DNA from: Streptomyces sp. NRRL B-3428 | GTDB lineage: Bacteria > Actinomycetota > Actinomycetes > Streptomycetales > Streptomycetaceae | Length of the DNA stretch: 64,000 nt | Assembly (NCBI GenBank): GCA_000721375.1 | Contig: JOGW01000028.1 | Coordinates: 1 to 64,000 of the forward strand | Direction of reading: 5' to 3' | In this document: positions 1-9,989 of the stretch, one piece after another | Layout: every line of letters begins with the position of its first letter | How positions within the stretch are numbered: position 1 is the stretch's first letter | Position numbers and translations under genes: made by a program | The notes under the pieces: generated by a model | The model's input: the letters and a program-made list of their open reading frames with translations, nothing else | Databases searched by the model: none | Told to the model about the DNA's origin: nothing

Positions 1-250
1 CGCTTCCTTTGTACTCACCCTCTCGGGCTTTCCTCCGGACTTCCCTTCGGTCTTGCGTTTCCGACTCTATCAGACTCTTTCGAGTCGATTTCCTCGGTGT
101 GCTTTCCGGGGTTTCCGCTTTTCGGCGGTTTCCCTTTCCGGCGAGTCCGACTTTATCAGAGATTCTGAGTCGGAATTTCCACCCGCTCCGGGCCTCTCCG
201 GACGCACGAGTGCGCCGGTCTTCCCGGTCTGGCGGAGCCGTAAACGTACT
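1..250 (-). promoter_or_regulatory. Probable rRNA operon promoter/leader region
   Basis: Read on the minus strand, this stretch carries two related segments (147-180 and 61-93), each of the form GGAAAT..CGACTC..TCTGATA(A/G)AGTCGG. Each contains a good -10 hexamer, TAAAGT at 155-150 and TAGAGT at 69-64, with no clear TTGACA -35. The end nearest base 1 reads GGAAAGCCCGAGAGGGTGAG and continues AAAGGAAGCG. From memory this matches the leader just upstream of 16S rRNA in Streptomyces rrn operons, so the 16S gene should begin a little beyond base 1. Promoter repeats with weak -35 boxes are known for these operons. No protein gene is credible here. Identification is from memory, not from a search. 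Confidence 0.7.
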
Positions 251-290
251 GGAGCGGAGCGCCTCGATGCAAATCGAGGTGCCCCGCTCC
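251..290 (-). terminator. Hairpin terminator after rnj
   Basis: A long imperfect inverted repeat, GGAGCGG..CCTCGAT / ATCGAGG..CCGCTCC, closes over a four-base loop about 20 bases past the rnj stop. It separates rnj from the rRNA-type leader that follows on the same strand. Confidence 0.75.
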
Positions 291-311
291 GGCCGAGCTG
301 CTACGTGGGCG

Positions 312-1997
312 TCAGACCTCGACGACCACGGGGAGGATCATCGGGCGCCTGCGGTAGTTGTCCGAGACCCACTTGCCCAGCGTGCGGCGGACGAGCTGCT
401 GCAGCTGGTGCGGTTCGACGACACCGTCCTGGGCCGACTTCTCCAGGACTTCGTTGATCTTCGGCATGACCGCGTGGAAGGCGGAGTCCTCGATGCCGGA
501 GCCGCGCGCCTGGATGTGCGGTCCACCGGTGATCTTGCCTGTGGTCGAGTCGACGACCACGAAGACCGAGATGATGCCCTCGTCCCCGAGGATCCTGCGG
601 TCCTTGAGCGAGGCCTCCGTGACATCGCCGACCGAGAGGCCGTCCACGTACACGTAACCGGCCTGGACCTTGCCGACGATCTTCGCCTTGCCCTCGACCA
701 GGTCGACGACGACACCGTCCTCGGCGATGACGATCCGGTCGTGCGGGACACCGGTCATGGCGCCCAGTTCGGCGTTGGCGCGCAGATGGCGCCATTCGCC
801 GTGCACCGGCATCAGGTTCTTGGGCTTGCAGATGTTGTAGAAGTACAGGAGCTCGCCGGCCGAGGCGTGGCCGGAGACGTGCACCTTGGCGTTGCCCTTG
901 TGGACGACGTGGGCGCCCCAGCGGGTCAGGCCGTTGATGACGCGGTAGACCGCGTTCTCGTTGCCCGGGATCAGGGACGACGCCAGGATCACGGTGTCGC
1001 CCTGGACGATCCGGATCTGGTGATCCCGGTTGGCCATGCGGGACAGTGCCGCCATCGGCTCGCCCTGGGAACCGGTGCACACGAGGACGACCTCGTTGTC
1101 AGGCAGGTCGTCGAGTGTCTTCACGTCGACGACCAGACCAGCCGGGACTCGGAGATAGCCCAGGTCACGGGCGATGCCCATGTTGCGGACCATGGAACGG
1201 CCGACGAAGGCGACCCTGCGGCCGTACTCGTGGGCGGCGTCCAGGATCTGCTGGATGCGGTGCACGTGGCTGGCGAAGCTCGCCACGATGATGCGCTTGC
1301 TCGCTCCGGCGAAGACGGACCGTACGACATTGGAGATGTCGCGCTCCGGCGGGACGAAGCCCGGGACCTCGGCGTTGGTCGAGTCCGACAGGAGGAGGTC
1401 GATGCCCTCCTCGCTCAGGCGCGCGAAAGCGTGCAGGTCGGTGAGGCGGCCGTCGAGCGGCAGCTGGTCCATCTTGAAGTCGCCGGTGGCCACGACCAGG
1501 CCCGCGGGGGTGCGGATGGCGACGGCCAGGGCGTCCGGGATGGAGTGGTTGACCGCGATGAACTCACAGTCGAAGACGCCGATGCGCTCGCGGTTCCCCT
1601 CCTTGACCTCGAGGGTGTACGGACGGATCCGGTGCTCCTGGAGCTTCGCCTCGATCAGCGCGAGGGTGAGCTTGGAGCCGATCAGGGGGATGTCCGCCTT
1701 CTCGCGCAGGAGATAGGGGACGGCGCCGATGTGGTCCTCGTGACCGTGCGTGAGGACGATGCCCTCGATGTCGTCGAGGCGGTCCCTGATGCTGCTGAAG
1801 TCCGGCAGGATCAGGTCGATTCCGGGCTGCTCCTCCTCGGGGAAGAGGACGCCGCAGTCGACGATGAGCAGCTTGCCGCCGTACTCGAAGACGGTCATGT
1901 TGCGGCCGATCTCGCCCAGGCCGCCGAGCGGGGTGACACGCAGGCCACCTTCGGGAAGCTTCGGCGGGGAGCCGAGCTCGGGATGCGGATGACTCAA
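312..1997 (-). CDS. rnj: Ribonuclease J
   Basis: 561-residue metallo-beta-lactamase/beta-CASP ribonuclease. It acts as a 5'-to-3' exonuclease and endonuclease in mRNA decay and rRNA maturation in the cytoplasm. The N-terminal fold is obvious (LGGLGEIGRNM near residue 28) and the metal-binding HxHxDH motif is intact as THGHEDHIGA. The beta-CASP Walker-like and His motifs and the C-terminal domain are present at full family length. It lies 132 bases downstream of dapA on the same strand, a pairing usual in actinomycetes. A hairpin terminator follows, then a probable rRNA operon leader. Confidence 0.95.
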   Translation of the reverse strand: MSHPHPELGSPPKLPEGGLRVTPLGGLGEIGRNMTVFEYGGKLLIVDCGVLFPEEEQPGIDLILPDFSSIRDRLDDIEGIVLTHGHEDHIGAVPYLLREKADIPLIGSKLTLALIEAKLQEHRIRPYTLEVKEGNRERIGVFDCEFIAVNHSIPDALAVAIRTPAGLVVATGDFKMDQLPLDGRLTDLHAFARLSEEGIDLLLSDSTNAEVPGFVPPERDISNVVRSVFAGASKRIIVASFASHVHRIQQILDAAHEYGRRVAFVGRSMVRNMGIARDLGYLRVPAGLVVDVKTLDDLPDNEVVLVCTGSQGEPMAALSRMANRDHQIRIVQGDTVILASSLIPGNENAVYRVINGLTRWGAHVVHKGNAKVHVSGHASAGELLYFYNICKPKNLMPVHGEWRHLRANAELGAMTGVPHDRIVIAEDGVVVDLVEGKAKIVGKVQAGYVYVDGLSVGDVTEASLKDRRILGDEGIISVFVVVDSTTGKITGGPHIQARGSGIEDSAFHAVMPKINEVLEKSAQDGVVEPHQLQQLVRRTLGKWVSDNYRRRPMILPVVVEV

Positions 1998-2129
1998 AAG
2001 ACTCTCCTACCCATACGCGCCACGTCCTCCTTGAAGGCACGTGGCGCGCATGACGTTCGTGCGATGCAGTTGTCGATCGCGTTCAGACGATTCGTTTGGT
2101 TCGTGCGTATTCAGTTGTGAAGTCTGTGA

Positions 2130-3029
2130 TCAGAGATGTACCCCGCCCGCGGCGAGATCGATCTTGAGCTGCTCGGCCTCCTGGGCGGAGAGCTCCACGA
2201 GCGGCAGACGCAGCGGTCCGGCGGGCAGGCCCTGGAGGGCGAGCGCGGCCTTGGTGGTGATGACGCCCTGCGTACGGAACATGCCGGTGAAGACGGGCAG
2301 CAGCTTCTGGTGGATCTCGGTGGCCTTGCGGACGTCGCCCGAGGTGTAGGCCTCGAGCATCGCGCGCAGTTCGGGCGTGACGACGTGGCCGACGACGGAG
2401 ACGAAGCCGACTGCGCCGACCGAGAGCAGCGGCAGGTTGAGCATGTCGTCGCCGGAGTACCAGGCGAGGCCGGAGCGGGTGATGCCCCAGCTGGCGCGGC
2501 CGAGGTCTCCCTTGGCGTCCTTGTTGGCGACGATCCGCGGGTGCTCGGCGAGGCGGACGATCGTCTCGGTGGAGATCGGAACGCCGCTGCGGCCGGGGAT
2601 GTCGTAGAGCATGACCGGCAGCTCGGTGCTGTCGGCGATGGCCGAGAAGTGCCGGAAGAGGCCTTCCTGCGGCGGCTTGTTGTAGTACGGCGTGACCGTC
2701 AACAGGCCGTGCGCGCCTGCCTTTTCGGCCGTGCGGGCCAGCTCGATGCTGTGGTGGGTGTCGTTGGTGCCGACGCCGGCGACGACGTGGGCGCGGTCAC
2801 CGACCGCCTCGAGTACGGCTCGTACGAGATCCGCTTTCTCCGCGTCACTGGTGGTCGGGGACTCGCCGGTGGTGCCATTGATGATCAGGCCGTCGTTGCC
2901 TGCGTCCACCAGATGGGCGGCGAGTCGCTGCGCGCCGTCGAGGTCGAGAGCGCCATCCGCCGTCAGCGGCGTGACCATGGCGGTGAGGACCCGCCCGAAG
3001 GGGGTCTGCGGAGTCGAGATCGGAGCCAT
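2130..3029 (-). CDS. dapA: 4-hydroxy-tetrahydrodipicolinate synthase
   Basis: Condenses pyruvate with aspartate semialdehyde, the first committed step of lysine and diaminopimelate synthesis. The 299-residue (beta/alpha)8 enzyme shows the substrate-binding GTTGESPT motif, the YYNKPPQ Tyr motif and the Schiff-base lysine in VANKDAKGD. I chose ATG at 3029, giving MAPISTPQTP, over the GTG nine bases upstream because the shorter form matches the usual length. The reductase of the next step, dapB, lies 2 kb away on the same strand but in a separate transcription unit. Confidence 0.95.
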   Translation of the reverse strand: MAPISTPQTPFGRVLTAMVTPLTADGALDLDGAQRLAAHLVDAGNDGLIINGTTGESPTTSDAEKADLVRAVLEAVGDRAHVVAGVGTNDTHHSIELARTAEKAGAHGLLTVTPYYNKPPQEGLFRHFSAIADSTELPVMLYDIPGRSGVPISTETIVRLAEHPRIVANKDAKGDLGRASWGITRSGLAWYSGDDMLNLPLLSVGAVGFVSVVGHVVTPELRAMLEAYTSGDVRKATEIHQKLLPVFTGMFRTQGVITTKAALALQGLPAGPLRLPLVELSAQEAEQLKIDLAAGGVHL

Positions 3030-3109
3030 GGGTAACACGCTACTCGCTGCTCAGTGCGTGGTCGCCCCTCGGGGGAGGCGCCGGGCGTGACGGGGCGTGA
3101 CAAAAGGAT

Positions 3110-3147
3110 CCCGGCACTGCCTGCTCGGGGGTTCAAGCAGTGCCGGG
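3110..3147 (-). terminator. Hairpin terminator
   Basis: An 11-bp perfect stem, CCCGGCACTGC / GCAGTGCCGGG, with a 16-base loop. On the minus strand it is followed by ATCCTTTTG. It probably ends the transcript of the small membrane protein gene at 3332-3568, ahead of dapA. A second smaller palindrome, ACCGGTTC/GAACCGGT, lies at 3261-3281. No gene was found between 3,030 and 3,331. Confidence 0.6.
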
Positions 3148-3331
3148 TCCGTTTGATCAGGCTAGATGAACTTCTCGAAATGCCGCAATACGGACACTTC
3201 GCAAGGAGGTTCGGGACGGTGGCACCTTGCACCCGCTCACTCGGCGTTACTGGGCGGCACACCGGTTCTTGTCGAACCGGTCGGCAGGACCGAACGGGCA
3301 ATCTCCCGCACGGCACCCGCCGCGCAGGCCG

Positions 3332-3568
3332 TCAGCGGTCGGCGGCCTCGGAGTGCTGGGTCTGCGCCGGAGAGGTGTCCGGCGAAAGGGCCGGCATGCC
3401 GAAGAGCAGTGCGCCGACCAGGCCGGAGACGACGGTGAGGCCCACCAGGGTGCGGCCTGCTATCTGGCCGGCGGTGGCGCGCTCCTTGGGGGGCGGGGTC
3501 ACATTGCTGCGGTACTTGTCGGCTTCGGCGATGAAGGCGAACGGGACGGGCTCTCGCCGACGGAACAT
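3332..3568 (-). CDS. Small single-pass membrane protein
   Basis: A 78-residue protein starting MFRRREPVPFAFIAEADKYR. ATG at 3568 is preceded by a clear AAGGAG ribosome site, so the longer upstream reading is not used. It has one hydrophobic segment (about residues 40-63, GRTLVGLTVVSGLVGALLFG) and a short polar, Ser/Thr-rich C-terminus. No function is recognised. It is transcribed toward dapA and diverges from the plus-strand membrane protein at 3813. Confidence 0.7.
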   Translation of the reverse strand: MFRRREPVPFAFIAEADKYRSNVTPPPKERATAGQIAGRTLVGLTVVSGLVGALLFGMPALSPDTSPAQTQHSEAADR

Positions 3569-3812
3569 GGTGGGCGCTTCTCCTTGGCTCACTCGTGGCT
3601 TCTGCTGGCTCGTACCTATACAGACGCGTAGAAGCGCATGAAGGTGCCGCGAAAACGGAAATTTCATCGAAGAACACCTGAACCCCTTGCGTACTCCTAG
3701 CCTGAACGGCGCGCCACGGGCCCCCCTTGGACCCCCGGGGCTGGTCGCTCGCGACATGCCTAGATAGCCTCACCGGGCATACCTTCGAGCGGGCTTGAGT
3801 GAGGATTACGTC

Positions 3813-4370
3813 GTGCCCCTTGCATTTCTCACGGCCGACCGTGCATTCGACCAGGCGGACGACGTCGCGCTGCCATTCGACGACCGCGACCAGTGGCGAA
3901 GGCCCTACCGGCCAGGTCCCTGGCGGGTGGGCGCCGCGGCATTGCTGCTCCTGCTGGCCTCGTACATGCTGCTCGCAGCGATGATCATCGCGCTTGCCGA
4001 CGCACCCTCCGCCGGTGCGGCCTGCGCGTTCGGCGCCCTTCTCGTGATCGCCTCATCTCTGCGTCTGCTGCGGGTCGGCACCTGGGTGAGCGCGCGAGGC
4101 GTGCGCCGGGTCGGCTTCTTCGCGACCAGGACGCTGCCCTGGGGCAAGGTCGCCTCCGTACGCACGACGCAGCAGCCGGTGCGCTGGCTGGGGCTGCCGC
4201 GCACCGTCCAGGGGCAGGCCGTCGTCGTCGTACCGGCCGGTGGCAAGCAGGCCGCGGAGCCGCTGATGACCTCCCACAACGGGGACTTCCTCGCCCGCCC
4301 CGAGGCTTTCGAACGGGCCGCGGACACGGTGGAGGCCTGGGCCTACGAGTACGGGCAGGCGCGCCGCTGA
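3813..4370 (+). CDS. PH-domain-like membrane protein
   Basis: About 185 residues. GTG at 3813 is preceded by GAGG at good spacing; an upstream TTG at 3795 is possible but lacks a ribosome site. Two hydrophobic helices (near residues 42-63 and 67-87 counted from the GTG) are followed by a soluble domain with the pattern WVSARGVRRVGFFATRTLPW. This resembles bacterial PH (DUF304-like) membrane proteins of actinobacteria. It stands alone on the plus strand and ends in a strong shared terminator. Exact role unknown. Confidence 0.75.
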   Translation: MPLAFLTADRAFDQADDVALPFDDRDQWRRPYRPGPWRVGAAALLLLLASYMLLAAMIIALADAPSAGAACAFGALLVIASSLRLLRVGTWVSARGVRRVGFFATRTLPWGKVASVRTTQQPVRWLGLPRTVQGQAVVVVPAGGKQAAEPLMTSHNGDFLARPEAFERAADTVEAWAYEYGQARR

Positions 4371-4407
4371 GCGCAGTACACACCGGGAAACCCCTGCAGG
4401 ACACGGG

Positions 4408-4445
4408 AAAACCCCCGCCGGGCTCGAAGCCCGGCGGGGGTTTTT
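4408..4445. terminator. Bidirectional terminator
   Basis: AAAACCCCCGCCGGGCTtcgaAGCCCGGCGGGGGTTTTT-type hairpin, with A-runs on one side and T-runs on the other. It lies between two convergent genes, so it can end both transcripts. Confidence 0.9.
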
Positions 4446-4454
4446 CGTTCCGGC

Positions 4455-4901
4455 TCAGGCCGGCTTGCGCTCGTGCAGTGCGATAGCCCGCTGCATCGCC
4501 TTGCGGGCGCGCGGGGTGTCCCGCGCGTCGTGGTAGGCGACCGCGAGACGGAACCAGCAGCGCCAGTCGTTCGGCGTGTCCTCGGTCTCCGCGCGGCGGC
4601 GCGCGAAGACCTCGTCGGCGGAGTCGCGGTCGATACGGCCGCTGGGCAGCCGCTTCAGTTCGTCCACCGGAAGACCGCCCTCTGCTTCGAGGACGGTGGC
4701 CAACTTGCCTGCCTTGCGGGCGAACTGGGTCGTCTTCCAGAGGAACCACAGGCCGATGAGCGGCAGGATCAGCACGGCCACACCGAAGGAGACGGTGAGC
4801 AGCGTGCCCTGCTCTATCAGCAGCACGCCGCGGCTGCCGACCAGGACGAAGTACGCGACCAGGGCGGCGGCCAGGGCGAAGTAGGTGAGCTTTGCGCGCA
4901 T
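4455..4901 (-). CDS. Membrane protein with TPR-like C-terminal region
   Basis: A 148-residue protein (ATG at 4901, MRAKLTYFALAAALVAYFVL). Two N-terminal transmembrane helices (about residues 3-22 and 34-54) are followed by a soluble helical region. The C-terminal part (WRCWFRLAVAYHDARDT, then PRARKAMQRAIALH) looks like one tetratricopeptide-type repeat. It starts eight bases after the dapB stop on the same strand, so it is probably the last gene of the pnp-M16-dapB transcript. No specific function is known to me. Confidence 0.75.
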   Translation of the reverse strand: MRAKLTYFALAAALVAYFVLVGSRGVLLIEQGTLLTVSFGVAVLILPLIGLWFLWKTTQFARKAGKLATVLEAEGGLPVDELKRLPSGRIDRDSADEVFARRRAETEDTPNDWRCWFRLAVAYHDARDTPRARKAMQRAIALHERKPA

Positions 4902-4908
4902 CGGCTCG

Positions 4909-5676
<768 letters not shown>

Positions 5677-5705
5677 TTACGGGAGTTGACTGAGGTGGGC
5701 CGTGC

Positions 5706-7085
5706 TTACGCGACCGCTTCGTGGAGCCGGGCCGCCTGGCGGTTCTTCAGCGGGCCGATCACCGAAAGCGAGGGCCGCTGTCCCAGGATCTCGCCGGCCA
5801 CTTCCCGTACTTCGTCGGGGGTGACTGCCGCTATCCGGGCCAGCATGTCGTCGACCGACATGTGGGTGCCCCAGCAGAGCTCACTCTTGCCGATCCGGTT
5901 CATGAGCGCACCGGTGTCCTCAAGACCGAGGACCGTGGAGCCGGAGAGCTGGCCGATCGCGCGGGAGATCTCCTCGTCGGTCAGACCGTTGGCGGCGACC
6001 TGGTCGAGTTCGTCGCGGCAGATCTTCAGGACGTCGTGGACCTGCGAGGGACGGCAGCCCGCGTACACACCGAACAGGCCGCAGTCGGCGAAGCCCGAGG
6101 TGTACGAGTAGACCGTGTACGCGAGGCCGCGCTTCTCCCGTACCTCCTGGAAGAGACGCGAGGACATCCCGCCGCCGAGCGCGGTGTTGAGCACGCTGAG
6201 TGCCCAGCGCCGGTCGTCGGTACGGGCCAGACCGGGCATGCCGAGGACCACATGGGCCTGCTCGGTGGAGCGCTCGATCAGCTCGACCTTGCCGGAGGTG
6301 CGCAGGATGCGGCGCCCGTCGCGCGGGGCGATCGGGGTGGCGTCGGTCGCGTGCAGCGCGCCGGCCTTCTCGAAAGCGGCACGGACCTGACGTACGACCT
6401 TGTTGTGATCCACGTTTCCGGCCGCAGCGACCACCAAGTGGCGCGGGTCGTAGTGCTTCTTGTAGAAGCGGCGGATCCGGCCGGCGTCCAGGGCGTTGAC
6501 CGTGTCGACCGTGCCGAGGACCGGGCGGCCGAGCGGGGTGTCGCCGAGCATCGTGTGCGCGAACAGGTCGTGCACGCAGTCGCCGGCGTCGTCCTCGGTC
6601 ATCGCGATCTCTTCGAGGATCACGTTGCGTTCGGCGTCCACGTCGGCCTGCTCGATCTTCGAGCCGGTGAGCATGTCGCACACGACGTCGATGGCGAGCG
6701 GCAGATCCGTGTCGAGCACCCGCGCGTAGTAGCAGGTGTACTCCTTGGCCGTGAACGCGTTCATCTCGCCGCCGACCGCGTCGATCGCGGCGGAGATGTC
6801 CAGCGCGGAGCGGCGCTTGGTGCCCTTGAACAGGAGGTGTTCGAGGTAGTGCGTCGCGCCGTTCAGCGTCGGGGTCTCGTCGCGGGAACCGACATGCGCC
6901 CAGATGCCGAAGGTCGCGGAGCGTACGGAGGGCAGGGTCTCGGTGATCACACGAAGGCCGCCCGGGAGGACGGTGCGACGCACGGTTCCGATGCCGTTAC
7001 TGCCCTTGAGAAGCGTTTGGGTACGGGCGACGGCCCGCACCTCCGAGGAGGTGCGGGCCGTCGCCGCGGTGCTACGGGACGTCAC
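5706..7085 (-). CDS. M16-family zinc peptidase
   Basis: A 459-residue processing-peptidase-like (pitrilysin family) enzyme with the inverted zinc motif HYLEH at residues 79-83. The M16_C domain with the usual [16 protein letters not shown] stretch follows. The GTG start at 7085 overlaps the pnp stop as GTGA, suggesting coupling. The region coding for residues 7-20 is a perfect 19-bp inverted repeat, which raises the possibility of a later start (a GTG lies at about residue 17 or 35). This gene next to pnp is a conserved arrangement. Its natural substrate is not known from sequence. Confidence 0.9.
   Translation of the reverse strand: MTSRSTAATARTSSEVRAVARTQTLLKGSNGIGTVRRTVLPGGLRVITETLPSVRSATFGIWAHVGSRDETPTLNGATHYLEHLLFKGTKRRSALDISAAIDAVGGEMNAFTAKEYTCYYARVLDTDLPLAIDVVCDMLTGSKIEQADVDAERNVILEEIAMTEDDAGDCVHDLFAHTMLGDTPLGRPVLGTVDTVNALDAGRIRRFYKKHYDPRHLVVAAAGNVDHNKVVRQVRAAFEKAGALHATDATPIAPRDGRRILRTSGKVELIERSTEQAHVVLGMPGLARTDDRRWALSVLNTALGGGMSSRLFQEVREKRGLAYTVYSYTSGFADCGLFGVYAGCRPSQVHDVLKICRDELDQVAANGLTDEEISRAIGQLSGSTVLGLEDTGALMNRIGKSELCWGTHMSVDDMLARIAAVTPDEVREVAGEILGQRPSLSVIGPLKNRQAARLHEAVA
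7026..7065 (-). terminator. Perfect 19-bp hairpin just past the pnp stop
   Basis: Left arm 7026-7044 and right arm 7047-7065 are exact complements with only two bases between them. The hairpin lies 17 bases downstream of the pnp stop. It is also inside the annotated start of the M16 peptidase, so it could be an attenuator or terminator, or an RNase III or RNase J target. Calling it a terminator is inference. Confidence 0.5.
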
Positions 7086-9310
7086 TTGTCGGCGTCGTCC
7101 TTCTTGTCCTCGGCGGCCTTGTCGCCCTCTTCGCCCTCGACCACGGGGATCAGGGAGAGCTTGCCGCGGGAGTCGATCTCGGCGATCTCGACCTGGACCT
7201 TGGCGCCCACGGCGAGAACGTCCTCGACGTTCTCGACGCGCTTGCCGCCGGCCAGCTTGCGGATCTGCGAGATGTGCAGCAGACCGTCCTTGCCCGGGAG
7301 CAGGGACACGAACGCACCGAAGGTCGTCGTCTTCACGACGGTGCCCAGGTAGCGCTCGCCGACCTCCGGCATGGTCGGGTTGGCGATGCCGTTGATCGTG
7401 GCGCGGGCGGCCTCGGCCTGCGAGCCCTGGGCGGCACCGATGTAGATGGTGCCGTCGTCCTCGATCGTGATGTCGGCGCCGGTGTCCTCCTGGATCTGGT
7501 TGATCATCTTGCCCTTGGGGCCGATGACCTCACCGATCTTGTCCACCGGGATCTTGACGGTGATGATGCGCGGCGCGTTCGGGGACATCTCGTCCGGAAC
7601 GTCGATCGCCTCGTTCATCACGTCGAGGATGTGCAGACGGGCGTCGCGAGCCTGCTTGAGCGCGGCGGCCAGGACCGAGGCGGGGATGCCGTCGAGCTTG
7701 GTGTCGAGCTGGAGCGCGGTCACGAAGTCCTTCGTACCGGCGACCTTGAAGTCCATGTCACCGAACGCGTCCTCGGCACCGAGGATGTCGGTGAGCGCGA
7801 CGTAGTGCGTGTCGCCGTCGATCTCCTGCGAGATCAGACCCATGGCGATACCGGCGACGGCGGCCTTGAGCGGCACACCGGCGTTCAGGAGCGACATGGT
7901 CGAGGCGCAGACCGAACCCATGGACGTCGAACCGTTGGAGCCGAGGGCCTCGGACACCTGACGGATCGCGTAGGGGAACTCCTCGCGCGTCGGCAGAACC
8001 GGCACGATGGCGCGCTCGGCGAGAGCGCCGTGGCCGATCTCGCGGCGCTTCGGCGAACCGACGCGGCCGGTCTCACCGACGGAGTACGGCGGGAAGTTGT
8101 AGTTGTGCATGTAGCGCTTGCGGGTCACCGGGGAGAGGGTGTCCAGCTGCTGCTCCATGCGCAGCATGTTGAGGGTGGTGACGCCCAGGATCTGGGTCTC
8201 GCCACGCTCGAAAAGCGCCGAGCCGTGCACGCGCGGGATGGCCTCGACCTCGGCCGCGAGCGTACGGATGTCGGTCAGGCCACGGCCGTCGATACGGACC
8301 TTGTCCTTGATGATGCGCTCGCGGACCAGCTTCTTGGTCAGCGCGCGGTACGCACCGGAGATCTCCTTCTCGCGACCCTCGAACTGCGGGAGCAGCTTCT
8401 CGGCGGCGATCTCCTTGACGCGGTCCAGCTCGGCCTCGCGCTCCTGCTTGCCGGCGATGGTGAGCGCCTGCGAAAGCTCGGAGGAGACGGCGGCCGACAG
8501 GGCCTCCAGGACGTCGTCCTGGTAGTCCAGGAAGACCGGGAACTCACCGGTGGGCTTCGCGGCCTTGGCGGCAAGCTCGGCCTGCGCCTTGCAAAGCACC
8601 TTGATGAAGGGCTTCGCGGCCTCGAGACCGGCGGCGACGATCTCCTCGGTCGGCGCCTGGGCGCCGCCCTTGACGAGCTCGATGGTCTTCTCGGTGGCCT
8701 CGGCCTCGACCATCATGATCGCGACGTCGCCGTCCTCGAGGACGCGACCGGCGACCACCATGTCGAAGACGGCGTCCTCGAGCTCGGTGTGCGTCGGGAA
8801 GCCGACCCACTGACCCTTGATCAGCGCGACACGGGTGCCGCCGATCGGGCCGGAGAAGGGCAGGCCGGCCAGCTGCGTGGAGCAGGAGGCGGCGTTGATC
8901 GCGACCACGTCGTACAGGTGGTCGGGGTTGAGCGCCATGATCGTCTCGACGATCTGGATCTCGTTGCGCAGGCCCTTCTTGAACGACGGGCGCAGCGGCC
9001 GGTCGATCAGACGGCAGGTGAGGATCGCGTCCTCGGAGGGGCGGCCCTCGCGGCGGAAGAAGGATCCGGGGATCTTTCCGGCCGCGTACTGGCGCTCCTC
9101 GACGTCCACCGTGAGGGGGAAGAAGTCGAGCTGGTCCTTGGGCCGCTTGGAAGCGGTGGTGGCCGACAGCACCATGGTGTCGTCGTCCAGGTACGCAACG
9201 GCGGAGCCGGCGGCCTGCTTGGCGAGGCGGCCCGTCTCGAAGCGGATGGTGCGGGTGCCGAAGGTGCCGTTGTCGATGACGGCCTCGGCGTAGTGGGTCT
9301 CGTTCTCCAC
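7082..9310 (-). CDS. pnp: Polyribonucleotide nucleotidyltransferase (PNPase)
   Basis: Phosphorolytic 3'-to-5' exoribonuclease and, in Streptomyces, the main RNA 3'-tailing enzyme. At 742 residues it has full family architecture: two RNase PH domains separated by an all-alpha linker, a KH domain ([19 protein letters not shown]) and an S1 domain near the C-terminus ([20 protein letters not shown]). The acidic tail is typical. It is downstream of rpsO on the same strand with a structured 388-base spacer, the classical rpsO-pnp arrangement, where autoregulation and RNase III processing are documented in Streptomyces. Confidence 0.97.
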   Translation of the reverse strand: MENETHYAEAVIDNGTFGTRTIRFETGRLAKQAAGSAVAYLDDDTMVLSATTASKRPKDQLDFFPLTVDVEERQYAAGKIPGSFFRREGRPSEDAILTCRLIDRPLRPSFKKGLRNEIQIVETIMALNPDHLYDVVAINAASCSTQLAGLPFSGPIGGTRVALIKGQWVGFPTHTELEDAVFDMVVAGRVLEDGDVAIMMVEAEATEKTIELVKGGAQAPTEEIVAAGLEAAKPFIKVLCKAQAELAAKAAKPTGEFPVFLDYQDDVLEALSAAVSSELSQALTIAGKQEREAELDRVKEIAAEKLLPQFEGREKEISGAYRALTKKLVRERIIKDKVRIDGRGLTDIRTLAAEVEAIPRVHGSALFERGETQILGVTTLNMLRMEQQLDTLSPVTRKRYMHNYNFPPYSVGETGRVGSPKRREIGHGALAERAIVPVLPTREEFPYAIRQVSEALGSNGSTSMGSVCASTMSLLNAGVPLKAAVAGIAMGLISQEIDGDTHYVALTDILGAEDAFGDMDFKVAGTKDFVTALQLDTKLDGIPASVLAAALKQARDARLHILDVMNEAIDVPDEMSPNAPRIITVKIPVDKIGEVIGPKGKMINQIQEDTGADITIEDDGTIYIGAAQGSQAEAARATINGIANPTMPEVGERYLGTVVKTTTFGAFVSLLPGKDGLLHISQIRKLAGGKRVENVEDVLAVGAKVQVEIAEIDSRGKLSLIPVVEGEEGDKAAEDKKDDADK

Positions 9311-9366
9311 TAGCGGTTTCTCCTACGTTCGGTCGTACGCGTTCGTCGCGTACGTATGCGTCTTTA

Positions 9367-9453
9367 GTCCGGGACCGCCCGTATGGCGGGGGACTGAGGT
9401 CCGGCCGTCGTATGACGGTGGACGGGTGTCCGGTACGTCTCACGACGGCGGAC
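9367..9453 (-). promoter_or_regulatory. Three tandem GTCC...GGAC hairpins in the pnp leader
   Basis: Three successive hairpins, each closed by GTCC and GGAC, lie at 9367-9394 (inner stem CCGCC/GGCGG), 9399-9423 (inner stem CCGTC/GACGG with a GTAT loop) and 9428-9453 (less perfect). They sit 57-143 bases upstream of the pnp start, in the rpsO-pnp spacer (9311-9698). This is where processing and autoregulatory structures are known in other species. No gene is present in the spacer. Confidence 0.6.
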
Positions 9454-9650
9454 TGGCAGGAGAAGCGCGCCTTGGGTGCGGGCCGGTCTTCGATCGAAGC
9501 ACCCGGGGTTGCCTGATGCCTGTTTCCAGGCCTTACGAGGCCCCGGGGGCCACTACCGAGGACCGGCGGCGGCTGTGGGGGGCGCCTCTCCAGATGTGTT
9601 GCGTTGTGCGACCAGACTACAAAGCCTTGGTGACACTGCGCACGTACAGC

Positions 9651-9689
9651 AAAGGGAGCGGCCCCCTAAGAGTGGGTACCGCTCCCTTT
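9651..9689 (-). terminator. Terminator-like hairpin after rpsO
   Basis: AAAGGGAGCGG / CCGCTCCCTTT, 11 bp, directly after the rpsO stop. It lies between rpsO and pnp, so it likely causes partial termination or acts as a processing site within the operon. Confidence 0.75.
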
Positions 9690-9698
9690 CGCAGCAAC

Positions 9699-9989
9699 TT
9701 ACTTGGCGCCGCCGGCCGCACCACGGCGGATGCCGAGGCGGTCGACCAGCGTACGGAAGCGCTGGATGTCCTTCTTGGCCAGGTACTGCAGAAGGCGACG
9801 ACGCTGGCCGACCAGGATCAGCAGACCACGACGGGAGTGGTGGTCGTGCTTGTGGGTCTTGAGGTGCTCGGTCAGGTCCGAGATACGGCGCGAGAGCATG
9901 GCGACCTGAACCTCGGGGGAGCCGGTGTCACCCTCCTTGGTGCCGAACTCGGCCATGATCTGCTTCTTCGTGGCGGTGTCGAGGGACAC
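9699..9989 (-). CDS. rpsO: 30S ribosomal protein S15
   Basis: A 96-residue S15 with the conserved [19 protein letters not shown] 16S-binding region and the LL.YL...D..RF..L...LG.R C-terminus. GTG start at 9989 with a GAGGAG ribosome site. It heads the rpsO-pnp unit. S15 organises the central domain of the 30S subunit. Confidence 0.97.
   Translation of the reverse strand: MSLDTATKKQIMAEFGTKEGDTGSPEVQVAMLSRRISDLTEHLKTHKHDHHSRRGLLILVGQRRRLLQYLAKKDIQRFRTLVDRLGIRRGAAGGAK

Noticed and set aside
9-2120. 703-residue plus-strand reading frame opposite rnj
   Set aside because: It is a G/C-driven antisense frame with Asp/Val/Arg-rich nonsense composition, no ribosome site and no recognisable domain; rnj on the other strand is certain.
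3101-3160. Possible tRNA, because GGTTCAAGC resembles a T-loop
   Set aside because: No acceptor stem, D-arm or anticodon arm of proper size can be drawn; the sequence is a simple 11-bp hairpin.
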